A stretch of DNA of 64,000 nucleotides, from NCBI RefSeq assembly GCF_001469165.1, contig NZ_JABX01000017.1, positions 55,118-119,117 on the forward strand, given 5' to 3'. The position numbers and the translations under genes are program-made. Under the pieces are notes generated by a model, which saw nothing but the letters and a program-made list of their open reading frames with translations, had not been told where the DNA came from and did no database searches. This document shows positions 35,401 through 48,102 of this stretch, piece after piece (position 1 is the stretch's first letter; each line of letters opens with the position of its first letter). The stretch is from Thiohalocapsa sp. ML1 (GTDB lineage: Bacteria > Pseudomonadota > Gammaproteobacteria > Chromatiales > Chromatiaceae).

Positions 35401-38287
35401 GAACCGCCGCGGCCAGTCCGGCCTCTGGAGTCATGCGGTCTCCGGCGACGTGCCCATCGTGCTCTGCCGCATCGCCGACCAGGCCAACATCGCCCTGGTG
35501 CACCAGCTCGTGCAGGCGCATGCCTATTGGCGGCTGAAGGGGCTCACCGTGGATCTGGTGATCTGGAACGAGGATCGCGCCGGTTACCGCCAGCAGCTTC
35601 AGGAGCAGATTCTCGGGCTCATCGCCGCGGGCGCCGAGGCGCATGTGGTGGACCGCCCCGGCGGCATCTTCATCCGCCCGGCCGATCAGATCTCGGACGA
35701 GGACCGCGTGCTGTTCCAGACCGTGGCCCGCGCCATCCTGAGCGATGATCGCGGCACGCTGGCCGAGCAGATCAACCGGCGCGACCCGCGGCTGAAACAG
35801 ATGCCGGCCTTCAAGCCCAGCGGGAGCCGGGCGCGCGAGCGGCAGGAGCCGACCCCGCCGCGCCCGGCGCTGCGCTTCGACAACGGCCTGGGCGGCTTCT
35901 CCGCCGATGGGCGCGAATACGTCATCACTACGACGCCCGACCGGACTACGCCCGCACCCTGGGTGAACGTGCTGGCCAATGCGCACTTCGGGACCGTCGT
36001 CTCCGCCGGCGGCGGTGCCTACACCTGGTGCGAGAACGCCCACGAGCTGCGGCTCACGCCCTGGCACAACGACCCGGTCGGCGATGTCCATGGCGAGGCC
36101 TTCTATCTGCGCGACGAGGTGAGCGGCCAGGTCTGGTCGCCCACCCCGCTGCCCGCCGGCGGCAGCGCGCCTTATGTCACGCGGCACGGCTTCGGCTACA
36201 GCGTCTTCGAGCATTGCGAGGCCGGCATCGCCTCGGCGCTGTGGGTCTATGTGGCCGTGGACGCGCCGGTGAAGTACCTGGTGCTGACACTGCACAATCG
36301 CTCGACACAAGCGCGGCGGCTGTCGGCGACCGGCTATGTCGAGTGGGTGCTCGGCGACCTGCGGCCTAAGTCGGCGCTGCACGTGGTCACCGAGATCGAC
36401 CCCGACAGCGGCGCGCTGCTCGCCCGCAACCCCTACAACAGCGAGCTCGCCGAGCGGCTGGCCTTCTTCGACGTAGACGACCCGGCGCGCAGCCTGACCG
36501 GCGACCGCGCCGAATTCCTCGGGCGCAACGGCACCCCGGGCCGACCGGCCGCGCTGGCGCGCAGCACGCTCTCGGGGCGGGTCGGCGCGGGCCTGGATGC
36601 CTGCGGCGCGCTGCAGACGCGCTTCGATCTGGCCGCCGGCCAGCGCCATGAGATCGTCTTCCGGCTCGGCATGATCGGCGGGCGCGGCGCCGATGCGGCC
36701 GGCCTGCTCGCGCCAGCCCAGCGGGGCGCCGCCGCCGCCCGCGCTGCCCTGGCGGCGGTGCAGGACTACTGGACGCGCACCCTGGGCACAGTGCAGGTGG
36801 AGACGCCCGACCCGGCGCTCGACCTGCTCGCCAACGGCTGGCTGCTGTACCAGACCCTGGCCTGCCGCTTCTGGGCGCGTAGCGGCGACTACCAGTCCGG
36901 CGGTGCCTTCGGCTTCCGCGATCAGTTGCAGGACGCCATGGCGCTCATTCATGCCGAGCCCGGGCTCGTGCGCCAACATCTGCTGCGCGCAGCAGGGCGC
37001 CAGTTCCGCGAGGGCGATGTCCAGCACTGGTGGCATCCGCCCTCCGGTCGGGGCGTGCGCACGCGCTGCTCCGACGACTACCTCTGGCTGCCGCTGGCCA
37101 CTTGCCGCTATGTCCTCACCACCGGCGATGCCGGGGTGCTGGACGAGACGATCGCGTTTCTGGACGGCCGCCTCGTCAGCGGCGAGGACGACGGCTATTA
37201 CGACCTGCCCGGCCGCAGCGACGAGTCCGCCAGCCTCTACGACCATTGCGTGCGTGCCATCCGGCACGGCCTGCGCATGGGCGAGCACGGCCTGCCGCTG
37301 ATGGGCTCCGGCGACTGGAATGACGGCATGAACCTGGTCGGCATCAAGGGCCGCGGCGAGAGCATCTGGCTCGGTTTCTTCCTGCACGAGGTGCTGACGC
37401 AGTTCGCCGCGCTGGCAGGCGAGCGCGGGGACGTGCCGTTCGCAGAGCGCTGCCAGGTCGAGGCAGCGCGCCTGCGCCGGAACCTCGAGCAGCACGGCTG
37501 GGACGGCGACTGGTACCGGCGCGCCTACTTCGACGACGGCACGCCGCTCGGCTCCACGAGCAGCCCCGAGTGCCGCATCGACTCCATCGCCCAGAGCTGG
37601 TCGGTGCTGTCCGGCGTCGCCGCGCCGGAGCGCGCGCGCCAAGCCATGGCCGCGCTCGACACCCATCTGGTGCGCCGCGACGCCGGGCTCATTCAACTGC
37701 TGGAGCCGCCGTTCGACCGCTCAGCGCTGGAGCCCGGCTACATCAAGGGCTACGTCCCCGGCGTGCGCGAGAACGGCGGCCAATACACCCATGCCGCGAT
37801 CTGGGCCGTCATGGCCTTCGCCCGCCTTGGCGAGCCCACGCGCGCCTGGGAGCTGTTCGACCTGATCAACCCCATCAACCACGGCCGCACCGCCGCGGAC
37901 ATCGCCACCTACAAGGTCGAGCCCTATGTGATCGCGGCTGATGTCTATGGGGTGTCACCCCATATCGGGCGCGGCGGCTGGACCTGGTACACCGGCTCCG
38001 CGGGCTGGATGTACCGGCTCATCCTCGAATCCCTGCTCGGCCTGCGTCTGGAGGGAGACCGGCTGCGCATCGCCCCCTGCCTGCCGCCGGACTGGACCGG
38101 CTTCACGCTGCGCTACCGGTATCGGGCCACGCCCTACGAGATCCGCGTCCGGCAGATCGGCCCGCTTGCGAGCGGCGACCACGGTGGCACGCGAACGACG
38201 CTGGATGGCGTCGAGGTGGAAGGCTCGCCGATTCAACTGGGCGATGACGGTCAGGTGCATCGCGTGGAGATCGACTTGGCTGGATAG
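29486..38287 (+). CDS. ndvB: Cyclic beta-glucan synthase (GT84 - glycoamylase-like - GH94), NdvB type
   Basis: This 2,933-residue protein starts at TTG 29486 with GGAGA upstream. Domains, in order: an N-terminal helical region (1-430); two membrane helices (about 437-498); a glucosyltransferase family 84 domain with DTDTQL near 673 and RRHRWIRGDWQ near 820; four more membrane helices (867-1035); a glycoamylase-like domain (FLFDESQALLAIGYN near 1354, GFYEAIDYTP near 1538, MAHHQGMTF near 1563); and two GH94-type sugar-phosphorylase units (GGGYSRW near 1656; GGGAYTW near 2172) with the catalytic-region RDQLQD near 2478 and GDWNDGMN near 2608. NdvB/ChvB makes cyclic beta-1,2-glucan for osmoadaptation. 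Length and layout are normal for the family. The linkage made here is not proven. Confidence 0.9.
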   Translation: MNSLNRAMREVAPALRAWLSSDGLTDPDLVAEPPLRSELFSAAQMEQHGKVLAASHVLVSKHPPDLLLGRLTANEKILTAGCRLLMGAVAEQRRIAPAGEWLLDNFYLIEEQIRTAKRHLPKGYSRELPRLRDGPSAGLPRVYDLALEVIAHGDGRVDPENLSRFIAAYQSVNVLRLGELWAIPIMLRLALIENLRRVTARVAASRLDQNLADAWADRMVAMTESDPKNLILVIADMARSRPPMSGGFVAELARRLQGQSAALALPLTWIEQQLGESGLTIEQLVRVENQQQAADQVSIGNSIGSLRFLGAMDWRELVETMSLVERVLREDPQGLYGRMDFATRDRYRHVVESLAKRGRLCEADVARAAIELAHTGAASTASALTSMHAEGRAPAPAQPDGRTAHVGYYLIDRGLPELEQRAGVRRSGLAALHRPGGHAALVLYLGGILLLTLGFSWGLLTQAAGAPGWLLSILAVLAVLGTSQLAVALMNWLASLLATPHPLPRMDCIHGIPAEARTLVVTPTMLGSARGVEALLESLEVRFLANRDTHLHFGLLTDLQDAPSETLPGDQALIDLAAQGVAALNAKYPRASGDSFFLFHRPRRWNPRAGVWMGYERKRGKLMDLNALLRGDADAGLRVQATGDGAAPLPDARFSLIVGDRLIFPNLRYVITLDTDTQLPRDAAREMVGAMEHPLNRARFDPVLRRVGAGYGILQPRVAVSLPGANRSRFARLHGQDAGIDPYTRAVSDLYQDWFQEGSFIGKGIYAVDAFEAAIDDHFPENRILSHDLLEGCYARSGLLSDVQLYEDYPACYSADVSRRHRWIRGDWQIAQWLLPRVPGRDGRLRRNPISVLSRWKLADNLRRSLVPAALTGLLVLGLLLLSEPGVWLLAVLGILLIPELLTAMLGALRKPGDLGWPAHLGAAVRAAGQRLAQALFTLACLPYEAYFSLDAVLRTLWRLVVSRRGLLEWTSSGDLERGRQGLAAFYRSMWIAPALALLTGVGLVLQEPMALLVAAPILLAWLAAPLIAWWLSRPRVRREAHLSAEQLAFLHGNARKTWAFFETFVGAHDHWLPPDNVQEHPVAAVAHRTSPTNMGLALLANLAAYDFGYLPVGELIARTGAALRTMGTLERHRGHFFNWYDTRSLAPLAPCYISSVDSGNLAGHLLTLQPGLLALIDAPILPPRWLEGLGDTLQALTEALATAPEPRRRRTLAPALHELKQTLEAARLAPPTSLGAARDCLAALTARAEAAERAGDVSREDEPTAWVQRLARQCRALLDEVLFLAPWLAAAAPGSSAPAPADDSPQTGLALSLRELAERAPSAGNASGRARERISEIEQLARTAAELARMEYGFLFDESQALLAIGYNVAERRRDTSYYDLLASEARQACFVGIAQGELPQESWFALGRLLTRAAGDTTLLSWSGSMFEYLMPLLVMPSYDHTLLDQTYRTAVARQIAYGKERGVPWGVSESGYNGVDAQLNYQYRAFGVPGLGLKRWLAEDLVVAPYASALALMVAPEAACANLQRLAAGGLAGPFGFYEAIDYTPSRLPRGQASAVVRSFMAHHQGMTFLSLAALLLGRPMQRRFASVPSFQATALLLQERIPKTTVLFSDTGGEITGERGSDGSLEAPIRVLDTPNTSHPEVQLLSNGRYHVMLTNAGGGYSRWKDLAVTRWREDSTRDHWGSFCYLRDLDSGAVWSSAHQPTLTTPDHFEAIFSEGRAELRRRDHEIESYTEMVVSPEDDLELRRLRLTNRSRGRRVIEVTSYAEVVLAPSAADNLHPAFSNLFMQTEILDPPSAILCHRRPRSREETSPWMFHALVVRGSLVTGAPEDTALAPSAETDRMRFIGRDRTLAAPLAMDAPGALSGSAGPVLDPMVAIRRRIVLQADETATIDLFYGIGETREQALGLVEKYQDARLANRVFDLAWIHSQVVLRQLNATPADAQLYGRLASSILYTNAALRAAPSVLAQNRRGQSGLWSHAVSGDVPIVLCRIADQANIALVHQLVQAHAYWRLKGLTVDLVIWNEDRAGYRQQLQEQILGLIAAGAEAHVVDRPGGIFIRPADQISDEDRVLFQTVARAILSDDRGTLAEQINRRDPRLKQMPAFKPSGSRARERQEPTPPRPALRFDNGLGGFSADGREYVITTTPDRTTPAPWVNVLANAHFGTVVSAGGGAYTWCENAHELRLTPWHNDPVGDVHGEAFYLRDEVSGQVWSPTPLPAGGSAPYVTRHGFGYSVFEHCEAGIASALWVYVAVDAPVKYLVLTLHNRSTQARRLSATGYVEWVLGDLRPKSALHVVTEIDPDSGALLARNPYNSELAERLAFFDVDDPARSLTGDRAEFLGRNGTPGRPAALARSTLSGRVGAGLDACGALQTRFDLAAGQRHEIVFRLGMIGGRGADAAGLLAPAQRGAAAARAALAAVQDYWTRTLGTVQVETPDPALDLLANGWLLYQTLACRFWARSGDYQSGGAFGFRDQLQDAMALIHAEPGLVRQHLLRAAGRQFREGDVQHWWHPPSGRGVRTRCSDDYLWLPLATCRYVLTTGDAGVLDETIAFLDGRLVSGEDDGYYDLPGRSDESASLYDHCVRAIRHGLRMGEHGLPLMGSGDWNDGMNLVGIKGRGESIWLGFFLHEVLTQFAALAGERGDVPFAERCQVEAARLRRNLEQHGWDGDWYRRAYFDDGTPLGSTSSPECRIDSIAQSWSVLSGVAAPERARQAMAALDTHLVRRDAGLIQLLEPPFDRSALEPGYIKGYVPGVRENGGQYTHAAIWAVMAFARLGEPTRAWELFDLINPINHGRTAADIATYKVEPYVIAADVYGVSPHIGRGGWTWYTGSAGWMYRLILESLLGLRLEGDRLRIAPCLPPDWTGFTLRYRYRATPYEIRVRQIGPLASGDHGGTRTTLDGVEVEGSPIQLGDDGQVHRVEIDLAG

Positions 38288-38741
38288 GCGGGCGAAGGGC
38301 TGGCGGCGCGCGGATCTGGCCAATGCGCCCTTATCAAACCACGCGCGCAAGCGAGCCGGTACACAGTTCTTCCGCGCTCGGCAGAAGCTGCGCGCGGCGC
38401 TCGGGGAGCGGGCATGACGCGCGAGGGCGCGCGTCGGCTTCCGAGCTGCCTGAGGTCAACCGCGACAGGCGAGGCGCGAGCTAAATTAACGGGGCAGAGC
38501 CGAGGCGCGGACTCAGAAGCCGGCGCTTGCTCGGCCTTTGTGCGGGTCTGGTGCTGCGCGGCGGACATCCCGAGACCGGTTGCCATCGTTCTCTACGATC
38601 CGAGACGGTCCCGGAACATCTGCGCCGCCGCGGCACTGGATCGATCCTCGGCCCTCGGCCCTCGGCCCTCGACCCTGGCCGAGCGCTCTGCCCGTCGGTG
38701 CCGTTGCTCTCGTTGCCATCATCGCCTGCCCGTCTCCAAGC
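38288..38741. repeat. Intergenic repeat stretch before ygiQ
   Basis: No gene is supported. It contains AGACGGTCCCGGAACATCTG and CGGCCCTCGGCCCTCGGCCCTC (about 38646-38680), modules shared with the islands at 1-770, 41343-41394 and 54928-54958. Confidence 0.6.
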
Positions 38742-40754
<2,013 letters not shown>

Positions 40755-41647
40755 TCCGGGGCGTCCATTACACTGCTGCCACGGCTCTCAAGGGATTCGG
40801 CTAACGGCCATGGCGACCAGCGCCACCCCGCAGGATGAAAGGCGCTGCTCGCCATGGCCGTTACCCTTACCCCGGCCCTCTCTCAGAGGGAGAAGGGGAC
40901 TAAGGAGCGCTACTGCGCGCGACTTTCATGGTAACCCCTCTGCCTCATCAGTGATTTTGATGCGCTACTGCGACGGGGCGGCCTCGATCATCGTGCCGGC
41001 CACATCGCCTGCCGCACGCAAGCGGTTCGCACAGCGGACACTACTGCGCTGGGATCGCCGGCTTTCCAGCCGGCTCGCCGCCGGCGCGGCTCGATGCCGC
41101 GTCGGCGGCGTCCTGGCTGATCATAGAGCACATGCGCGCTCGTCCGGCCGGCCGCGCGGCATGGGCAACCGCCCGGCTCCCGCGCCGCAGATCGCGCGCC
41201 GGGGGCATCGAGCCCCCGGCACGCGAAGCCGGCTGAAAGCCGGCGCTCCCAGTCGGCGCCGGCGCGGTCTCGAGCCCGCTTGTCGGGCATACCCCAGTTT
41301 GAGAGTTTGCAGATGAGTCAAGTGTACGACCACACCTGGGGGAAGGGCCGAGGGCCGCGGGCCGAGGGAGCCATCCTCGGCCCTCGGCCCTACAGCCGCC
41401 GCGCTCCGTAGCAGCCCCCGCGCGCTGGTCGGAGTGATGATCAAGGCCGACGGGGCTAGCATTCCCGCCACCTCAGTACGACGTTGTCTGCCTGGAATAC
41501 GCGCTCTTTCGTATTCGAGCGCCTCGGGATTCATCAACCCAATGGCGCCGGCTTGAGCAGCCGCGAGGATTGCCAGAACGGCTTCGGTTTCGACTCGTAT
41601 CCTTCCAAAGCGGCGGTCACGACTCGTCGGTCAGAGGCGCAGCCTCC
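40755..41647. repeat. Long intergenic repeat region, no gene
   Basis: 893 bp without a supportable gene. It contains the right copy of the 132-bp element (40802-40934) and palindromes GCCGGCT-TTCC-AGCCGGC (41057-41074) and GCCGGCTGAAAGCCGGC (41228-41244). It also holds an inverted copy of the 46-bp unit (41307-41322) and GGGCCGAGGGCC repeats (41343-41394). Beyond 41400 nothing is recognised. Confidence 0.65.
40802..40934 (-). repeat. 132-bp dispersed element, right copy (inverted)
   Basis: Inverted copy of 28384-28515, 133 bp long. It begins with TAACGGCCATGGCGACC and ends with GACTTTCATGGTAA. It differs by scattered substitutions and small indels. The pair would form long-range inverted repeats around a 12.3-kb block. 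Confidence 0.8.
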
Positions 41648-41782
41648 CTAGACCCGCGCGCCTTTCCCGCTTTCCAACAAGCCCTTGGGCTCTTGCTTGG
41701 TTTTCTTCGCGTTGCGCTTCTCTTTGAGTGTCAAATTGGGCTTCTTCTTGGTTTCTTTGTTGCTTTGGCGTTCTTTGGTCAT
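41648..41782 (-). CDS. Small Lys-rich protein (44 aa)
   Basis: A 44-residue frame on the minus strand, ATG 41782 to stop at 41648, encodes MTKERQSNKETKKKPNLTLK followed by EKRNAKKTKQEPKGLLESGK and GARV. The composition is strongly basic, unlike the Arg/Ala/Pro-rich spurious frames around it, and its base composition is much lower in GC. This suggests a real small protein of the MTKERQ.N.E.KK type seen in many proteobacteria. No clear Shine-Dalgarno sequence is present. A role in nucleic acid binding is only a guess. Confidence 0.5.
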   Translation of the reverse strand: MTKERQSNKETKKKPNLTLKEKRNAKKTKQEPKGLLESGKGARV

Positions 41783-41890
41783 GGCATGCAGTCAGTGGGG
41801 AGTGGGGTTGCAGCAGGAGCGGCACGGGCGGCCGGCGTCGTGCCCGAGGCCCAGGCATAAGCACCAGGGCGGTGGCCGGGTCGGCTCGGG

Positions 41891-42109
41891 CTATTTGGCG
41901 ACGGGTGCAGCGTCCTTCTTCGAGCTGAAACTGAACAGCGCGTAGGCCGGGCAGAAGCGAAAATAGGCGGTGCCGAGCGCCACCACGCCGATCAGCCCGG
42001 CAATCCAGCTTCCGCCGAGAACGGCACCGACAATGAGGAGGGTGCCGACAACCGAGCGGATGAGGCTGTCGGAGTTGCCGACGTTGTGCTTGGTGTAATC
42101 AAATTGCAT
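41891..42109 (-). CDS. DUF2892 family membrane protein
   Basis: The 72-residue protein begins MQFDYTKHNVGNSDSLIRSV and has two hydrophobic helices (VVGTLLIVGAVLGGSWIAGL and GVVALGTAYFRFCPAYALF). The FRFCPAY...F motif with a Cys is diagnostic for DUF2892, the membrane domain also found after rhodanese in YgaP. GGAG lies nine bases before the ATG. It probably sits in the inner membrane. The function of free-standing copies is unknown. Confidence 0.85.
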   Translation of the reverse strand: MQFDYTKHNVGNSDSLIRSVVGTLLIVGAVLGGSWIAGLIGVVALGTAYFRFCPAYALFSFSSKKDAAPVAK

Positions 42110-42285
42110 GACGAAAGCTCCGGTGGTGGATGGTCGGTCCCGGCTCGACTGTCGGGCCGGCCCAGAATGACGGGGGCGGTGCTCGCCGGGACCGCTGCCT
42201 GGATTGCATGCCCGGGTGGCGGGGCAGAGGTTTGGAACAGTACGCCGGCGTTCGCAGTGGGCCGGCGGAGCGCTTGACGGGCTTT

Positions 42286-42561
42286 TCACGGCCCCTTTTG
42301 CGAGCGCTCGGCGCTGCGTTGTGCGACACGGTGCTCAATGGCGGGAATATCGATGTTGTACCCGGCGAGCTGGTGGTCGATATCCCGCAGATGATGCAGT
42401 TCGGCCTCGCTCAGGCTGCGGCGATAGCCCAGGGCGATCTTGCGGCGCTGACGGATCAAATCCGAGACCGCCGCAACCCGAGGTTCAGGCCCTTCCGCGA
42501 GTTGTTGGCTGGGTGAGCCATCGCGCTGCTGACGAATGGGTGTCTTGCGTAATCGCGCCAT
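42286..42561 (-). CDS. Small conserved-looking protein, unknown function (91 aa)
   Basis: Start at ATG 42561 with AAGGAG 7-8 bases upstream, a much better site than the longer open frame. The 91-residue product has no membrane segment. It is rich in charged residues, with SDLIRQRRKIALGYRRSLSEAELHHLRDID as its core helix pair. I do not recognise the family. It shares the strand with the DUF2892 and entericidin-like genes on either side, so a small minus-strand operon is possible. Confidence 0.6.
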   Translation of the reverse strand: MARLRKTPIRQQRDGSPSQQLAEGPEPRVAAVSDLIRQRRKIALGYRRSLSEAELHHLRDIDHQLAGYNIDIPAIEHRVAQRSAERSQKGP

Positions 42562-42695
42562 CTCGACACTCCTTATTATTGCCTGTGGGTCTCCGGTTGG
42601 TGGTGCGCCGATGCGGCGGTCCACGATGCGGCGGTCCAATAGTGCGTGACCGGCGGATTGCTGAGGTTATTCTCGCAACGCCCCGCCCTGCTGCG

Positions 42696-42839
42696 TTACA
42701 GATCCTCTTTGACCTCGCGCGCCGCATCGCTGACGGCGCCACCGCCGCTCTCGATATCCTTGCCCGCGCCTTCTATTGTGTTGCAGCCGGACAGCCCTCC
42801 CATCGCGATCAACAGCATCAGTATCACGAGCTTGATCAT
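42696..42839 (-). CDS. Entericidin-like lipoprotein (47 aa)
   Basis: A 47-residue frame: MIKLVILMLLIAMGGLSGCN, then TIEGAGKDIESGGGAVSDAA and REVKEDL. It has a short hydrophobic signal, lipobox GLSGC with Cys19, and the GAGKDIESGGGAVSDAA pattern of entericidin A/B lipoproteins. GAGGTG lies five bases before the ATG. These small lipoproteins attach to the membrane and are induced in stationary phase. It was too short to be found by length filters. Confidence 0.85.
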   Translation of the reverse strand: MIKLVILMLLIAMGGLSGCNTIEGAGKDIESGGGAVSDAAREVKEDL

Positions 42840-43547
42840 TACTTTCACCTCATTGTGGCGGCCAGTGGTTGACGTTTTGCCCTCTCACGGCCTTTGGCGC
42901 TCCGATCCGGACTGCCCGGCGCTCGCGGTCTTGACGGCACCTCAGATTCGAAACCCGAATGCGGGAGCGCACATGGCACTCGCCCGATGATCGCGAATTT
43001 ATGCCGATCAGCCTACCCTTGACTGTGCGCTAGCGAACTTAGGCGATCGCCGGAGAAAAACGTACCGAATGGCGCAGGATTCTCGTCCGCCTTCAAGGAG
43101 CGGCAGCGGGTGCATAGTCGAACTATGCACCCGCTGCCGCGACGCAGAAGGCGGGCGAAAAGACAAGCCAGGCGGTATGTTATTTGACAGAAATCGCCTT
43201 AGCCGCCATGACGACGCCGTCGCGGACAGCCCGTGCCATCGGCGGCGGGAGCGCGGGATCAGATCAGCGCGAAGTCTTCGGCAGGAGCGACGAGCTGAGG
43301 GGTTGGGGAGAAAGCCAGCGACCTACCGCGGACGTCGGGCGGCGTGTCTCCGCGATCGCCAGCCGTTCGCCGGTGGCCGATGGGGGGCGGCGGTCGGCAT
43401 CGGAGCGGCCCTAGGGGCTAAAGCCGGTTGGCAGTCAGTGCAATCCCGCCCGATCAATGCGGGTTCGGACGCGGTGCTGCTTGACGCTTGCCGATGCGGG
43501 CCAGAGAATGCCGAGTTGTTTTAGCCGCCTGTCAGTGAGCCAAACGC
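42840..43547. other. 708-bp intergenic region before mla operon
   Basis: No gene can be supported. The region upstream of the entericidin gene is likely its promoter. The main feature is a large cruciform-like structure at 43084-43157 (separate entry). The stretch 43160-43540 contains no clear gene; several short frames are open but lack ribosome-binding sites. Confidence 0.55.
43084..43157. other. Large perfect inverted repeat (cruciform)
   Basis: CGGCAGCGGGTGCATAGT (43101-43118) pairs perfectly with ACTATGCACCCGCTGCCG (43122-43139) around CGA. An outer stem, CGTCCGCCTT (43084-43093) with AAGGCGGGCG (43148-43157), matches at nine of ten positions. No U-run follows. Possible roles are a DNA cruciform, a structured RNA element or a repeat remnant. 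Confidence 0.8.
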
Positions 43548-44447
43548 ATGGGGAACGGCCTCCCCGCAGCCGCCAATCCGGGCTCTGCCCTCGGCAACGC
43601 CGACGCGACCACCGCGGGCACCGTGTCGGATGACGCAGCGGCGCCGCCGCTGGTGCGCATCCGCGGCCTGCGCTTTGCCCGCGCCGGCAAGGTCATCTTC
43701 GACGGCATGGACCTGGACATCCCGCGCGGCGCCGTCACCGCCATCATGGGTCCGTCCGGCACCGGCAAGACCACGCTGCTGAAGCTCATCGCGGGCCAGC
43801 TTGCGCCGCAGGCCGGCAGCATTGTCGTCGATGACGAGGACGTGCACTGCTTGAGCCGCCGCCGGCTCTATGCGCTGCGCACGCGCATGGGCATGCTGTT
43901 TCAGAGCGGCGCGCTGCTCGGCGACCTGTCGGTGTTCGACAACGTGGCGTATCCGCTGCGGGAGCACGCCCGGCTGCCGGCCGCGCTGCTGCGCCGGCTG
44001 GTGCTGCTGAAGCTGGAGGCCGTCGGGCTGCGCGGCGCCGCCTATCTGATGCCGGCGCAGCTCTCGGGCGGCATGGCGCGGCGCGTCGCGCTGGCCCGCG
44101 CGGTGGCGCTGGACCCGATGATGGTCATGTACGACGAGCCCTTCACCGGGCAGGACCCGATCTCCATGGGCGTGCTCGTGAGCCTGGTGCGGCACCTGAA
44201 CGACGCCGGCGGCTTGAGCAGCATCATCGTCTCCCACGACGTGCCGGAGACCTTGAGCATCGCGGACTATGTCTACGTCATCGCCGAGGGCCGCATCATC
44301 TGCCGCGGCACGTCGGCGCAGGTGTCGACGGATCCGGGACCGCGGGTGCGGCAGTTTCTGGACGGGCAGCCGGACGGCCCGGTGCGCTTCCACTACCCGG
44401 CTCCACCGCTGGCCGATGACCTGCTTGGCAATGGAGGGCGGCGATGA
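43548..44447 (+). CDS. mlaF: Phospholipid ABC transporter ATPase MlaF
   Basis: The 299-residue ABC ATPase has Walker [18 protein letters not shown] near residue 68, the MlaF-type signature [20 protein letters not shown], and Walker [19 protein letters not shown]. It energises the MlaFEDB complex, which moves phospholipids between membranes. The first 40 residues ([16 protein letters not shown]...) are longer than in E. coli and may be an over-extended start. It overlaps mlaE by 4 bases. Confidence 0.95.
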   Translation: MGNGLPAAANPGSALGNADATTAGTVSDDAAAPPLVRIRGLRFARAGKVIFDGMDLDIPRGAVTAIMGPSGTGKTTLLKLIAGQLAPQAGSIVVDDEDVHCLSRRRLYALRTRMGMLFQSGALLGDLSVFDNVAYPLREHARLPAALLRRLVLLKLEAVGLRGAAYLMPAQLSGGMARRVALARAVALDPMMVMYDEPFTGQDPISMGVLVSLVRHLNDAGGLSSIIVSHDVPETLSIADYVYVIAEGRIICRGTSAQVSTDPGPRVRQFLDGQPDGPVRFHYPAPPLADDLLGNGGRR

Positions 44448-45229
44448 TGCTGCTGGAGCCGCTGGCGCGACTCGGGCGCTCCGGGCTCGCGGCCCTGGCG
44501 GGCATCGGCCGGGCCAACCTGCTGCTCGCGGCCATCGTCGCCGGGTTGCCGGAGCTGCTGCTGAAGCCGCGGCTCCTGATCGCGCAGCTTTATTCCATCG
44601 GCGTGTTGTCGGTGCTGATCATCGCCGTGTCCGGGTTCTTCGTCGGCATGGTGCTCGGGCTCCAGGGCTATTACGTGCTGAGCCAGTTCGGCGCAGCCGA
44701 GAGCCTCGGCATCATGGTCGCGGCGTCGCTGGTGCGCGAGCTCGGCCCGGTGGTGACGGCGCTGCTGGTGGCCGGGCGCGCGGGCTCGGCGCTCACCGCC
44801 GAGATCGGCCTGATGAAGGCCACCGAGCAGCTCTCGGCGCTGGAGATGATGGCCGTGGACCCGGTGCGGCGCATATTGACGCCGCGCTTCTTCGGCGGTG
44901 TGCTGGCGATGCCGCTGCTTGCCGCCATGTTCAGCGCGCTCGGCGTGCTCGGCGGCTGGTTCGTCGGCGTGGGGCTGCTCGGGGTCGATGACGGCGCCTT
45001 CTGGGGGCAGACCCAGGCCAAGGTGGACTTTCGCGAGGATGTGCTGAACGGCGTCATCAAGAGCATTGTGTTCGGTGTGGTGGTGACCTGGATTGCGCTG
45101 TTCCAGGGCTACGACGCGACGCCGACGTCCGCCGGGGTCAGCCGGGCCACCACGCGCTCGGTGGTACATGCGGCGCTGGCGGTGCTGGCGCTGGATTTCG
45201 TTTTGACGGCCTTGATGTTTGGGGACTGA
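44444..45229 (+). CDS. mlaE: Phospholipid ABC transporter permease MlaE
   Basis: The 261-residue permease of the MlaE family has [46 protein letters not shown] and [24 protein letters not shown] and about five membrane helices. It starts inside the mlaF stop (ATGATGCTG overlap) and is followed by mlaD after three bases. It forms the membrane core of the phospholipid transporter. Confidence 0.95.
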   Translation: MMLLEPLARLGRSGLAALAGIGRANLLLAAIVAGLPELLLKPRLLIAQLYSIGVLSVLIIAVSGFFVGMVLGLQGYYVLSQFGAAESLGIMVAASLVRELGPVVTALLVAGRAGSALTAEIGLMKATEQLSALEMMAVDPVRRILTPRFFGGVLAMPLLAAMFSALGVLGGWFVGVGLLGVDDGAFWGQTQAKVDFREDVLNGVIKSIVFGVVVTWIALFQGYDATPTSAGVSRATTRSVVHAALAVLALDFVLTALMFGD

Positions 45230-45232
45230 TGC

Positions 45233-45699
45233 ATGGGCACGACGCGCACGACGGAGATCCTGGTGGGCGCCTTCATCGCCGCGGGTTGCCTGGCCCTGTT
45301 CTTTTTGGCCATGCGTGTCAGCAATTTGAGCGCAGCGGCCAACGGCGACGGCTACGCGTTGATGGCGCGGTTCGATAACATCGGCAGCCTCAAGGTCCGC
45401 TCGCCGGTGAGCATGGCCGGCGTGCGCCTGGGTCGCGTCGAGGCCATCACGTTTGACCAGGACAGCTATCAGGCCGTGGTGACACTGCGCATCGATGCGG
45501 GCTACGACCGCATCCCGGCGGACACCTTCGCCAATATCTACACGGCGGGGCTGCTTGGGGAGCAGTACGTCGCGCTGGATCCGGGCGGCAGCCCGGATTA
45601 TCTCGGCGACGGCGACCAGATCGAGCATACCCAGTCCGCGTTGGTGCTGGAGCGGATGATCGGCCAGTTTCTCTTCAACAAGGCAGCGGAGGGCTCCGA

Positions 45700-45703
<4 letters not shown>
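45233..45703 (+). CDS. mlaD: MlaD, MCE-domain substrate-binding subunit
   Basis: The 156-residue protein has one N-terminal membrane helix (LVGAFIAAGCLALFFLAMRVS) and one MCE domain (YALMARFDNIGSLKVRSPVS, AGVRLGRVEAITFDQDSYQA, AGLLGEQYVALDPGGSPDYLG). It assembles as a hexamer in the periplasm and delivers lipid between MlaC and MlaFE. Its stop overlaps the mlaC start. Confidence 0.95.
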
Positions 45704-48055
<2,352 letters not shown>

Positions 48056-48059
48056 GGAG

Positions 48060-48094
48060 CTAGGGGCTAGGGGCTAGGGGCTAGGGGCTAGGTG
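48060..48094. repeat. CTAGGGG heptamer array
   Basis: Four perfect CTAGGGG units and one variant (CTAGGTG) begin four bases after the murA stop. The unit length of seven places TAG in every forward frame, so the array forms a stop-codon block. It is followed at once by the CTTCAAA-type repeats upstream of hisG. Confidence 0.9.
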
Positions 48095-48102
48095 CCGCCC
48101 TT

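Noticed and set aside
33434..37696. 1,420-codon minus-strand frame inside ndvB
   Set aside because: Entirely antisense to the glucan synthase; lacks domains and has a His/Arg/Gln-rich composition.
40755..41647. Possible transposon remnant
   Set aside because: Only palindromes and dispersed repeats are visible; no transposase residue or terminal repeats with target duplication.
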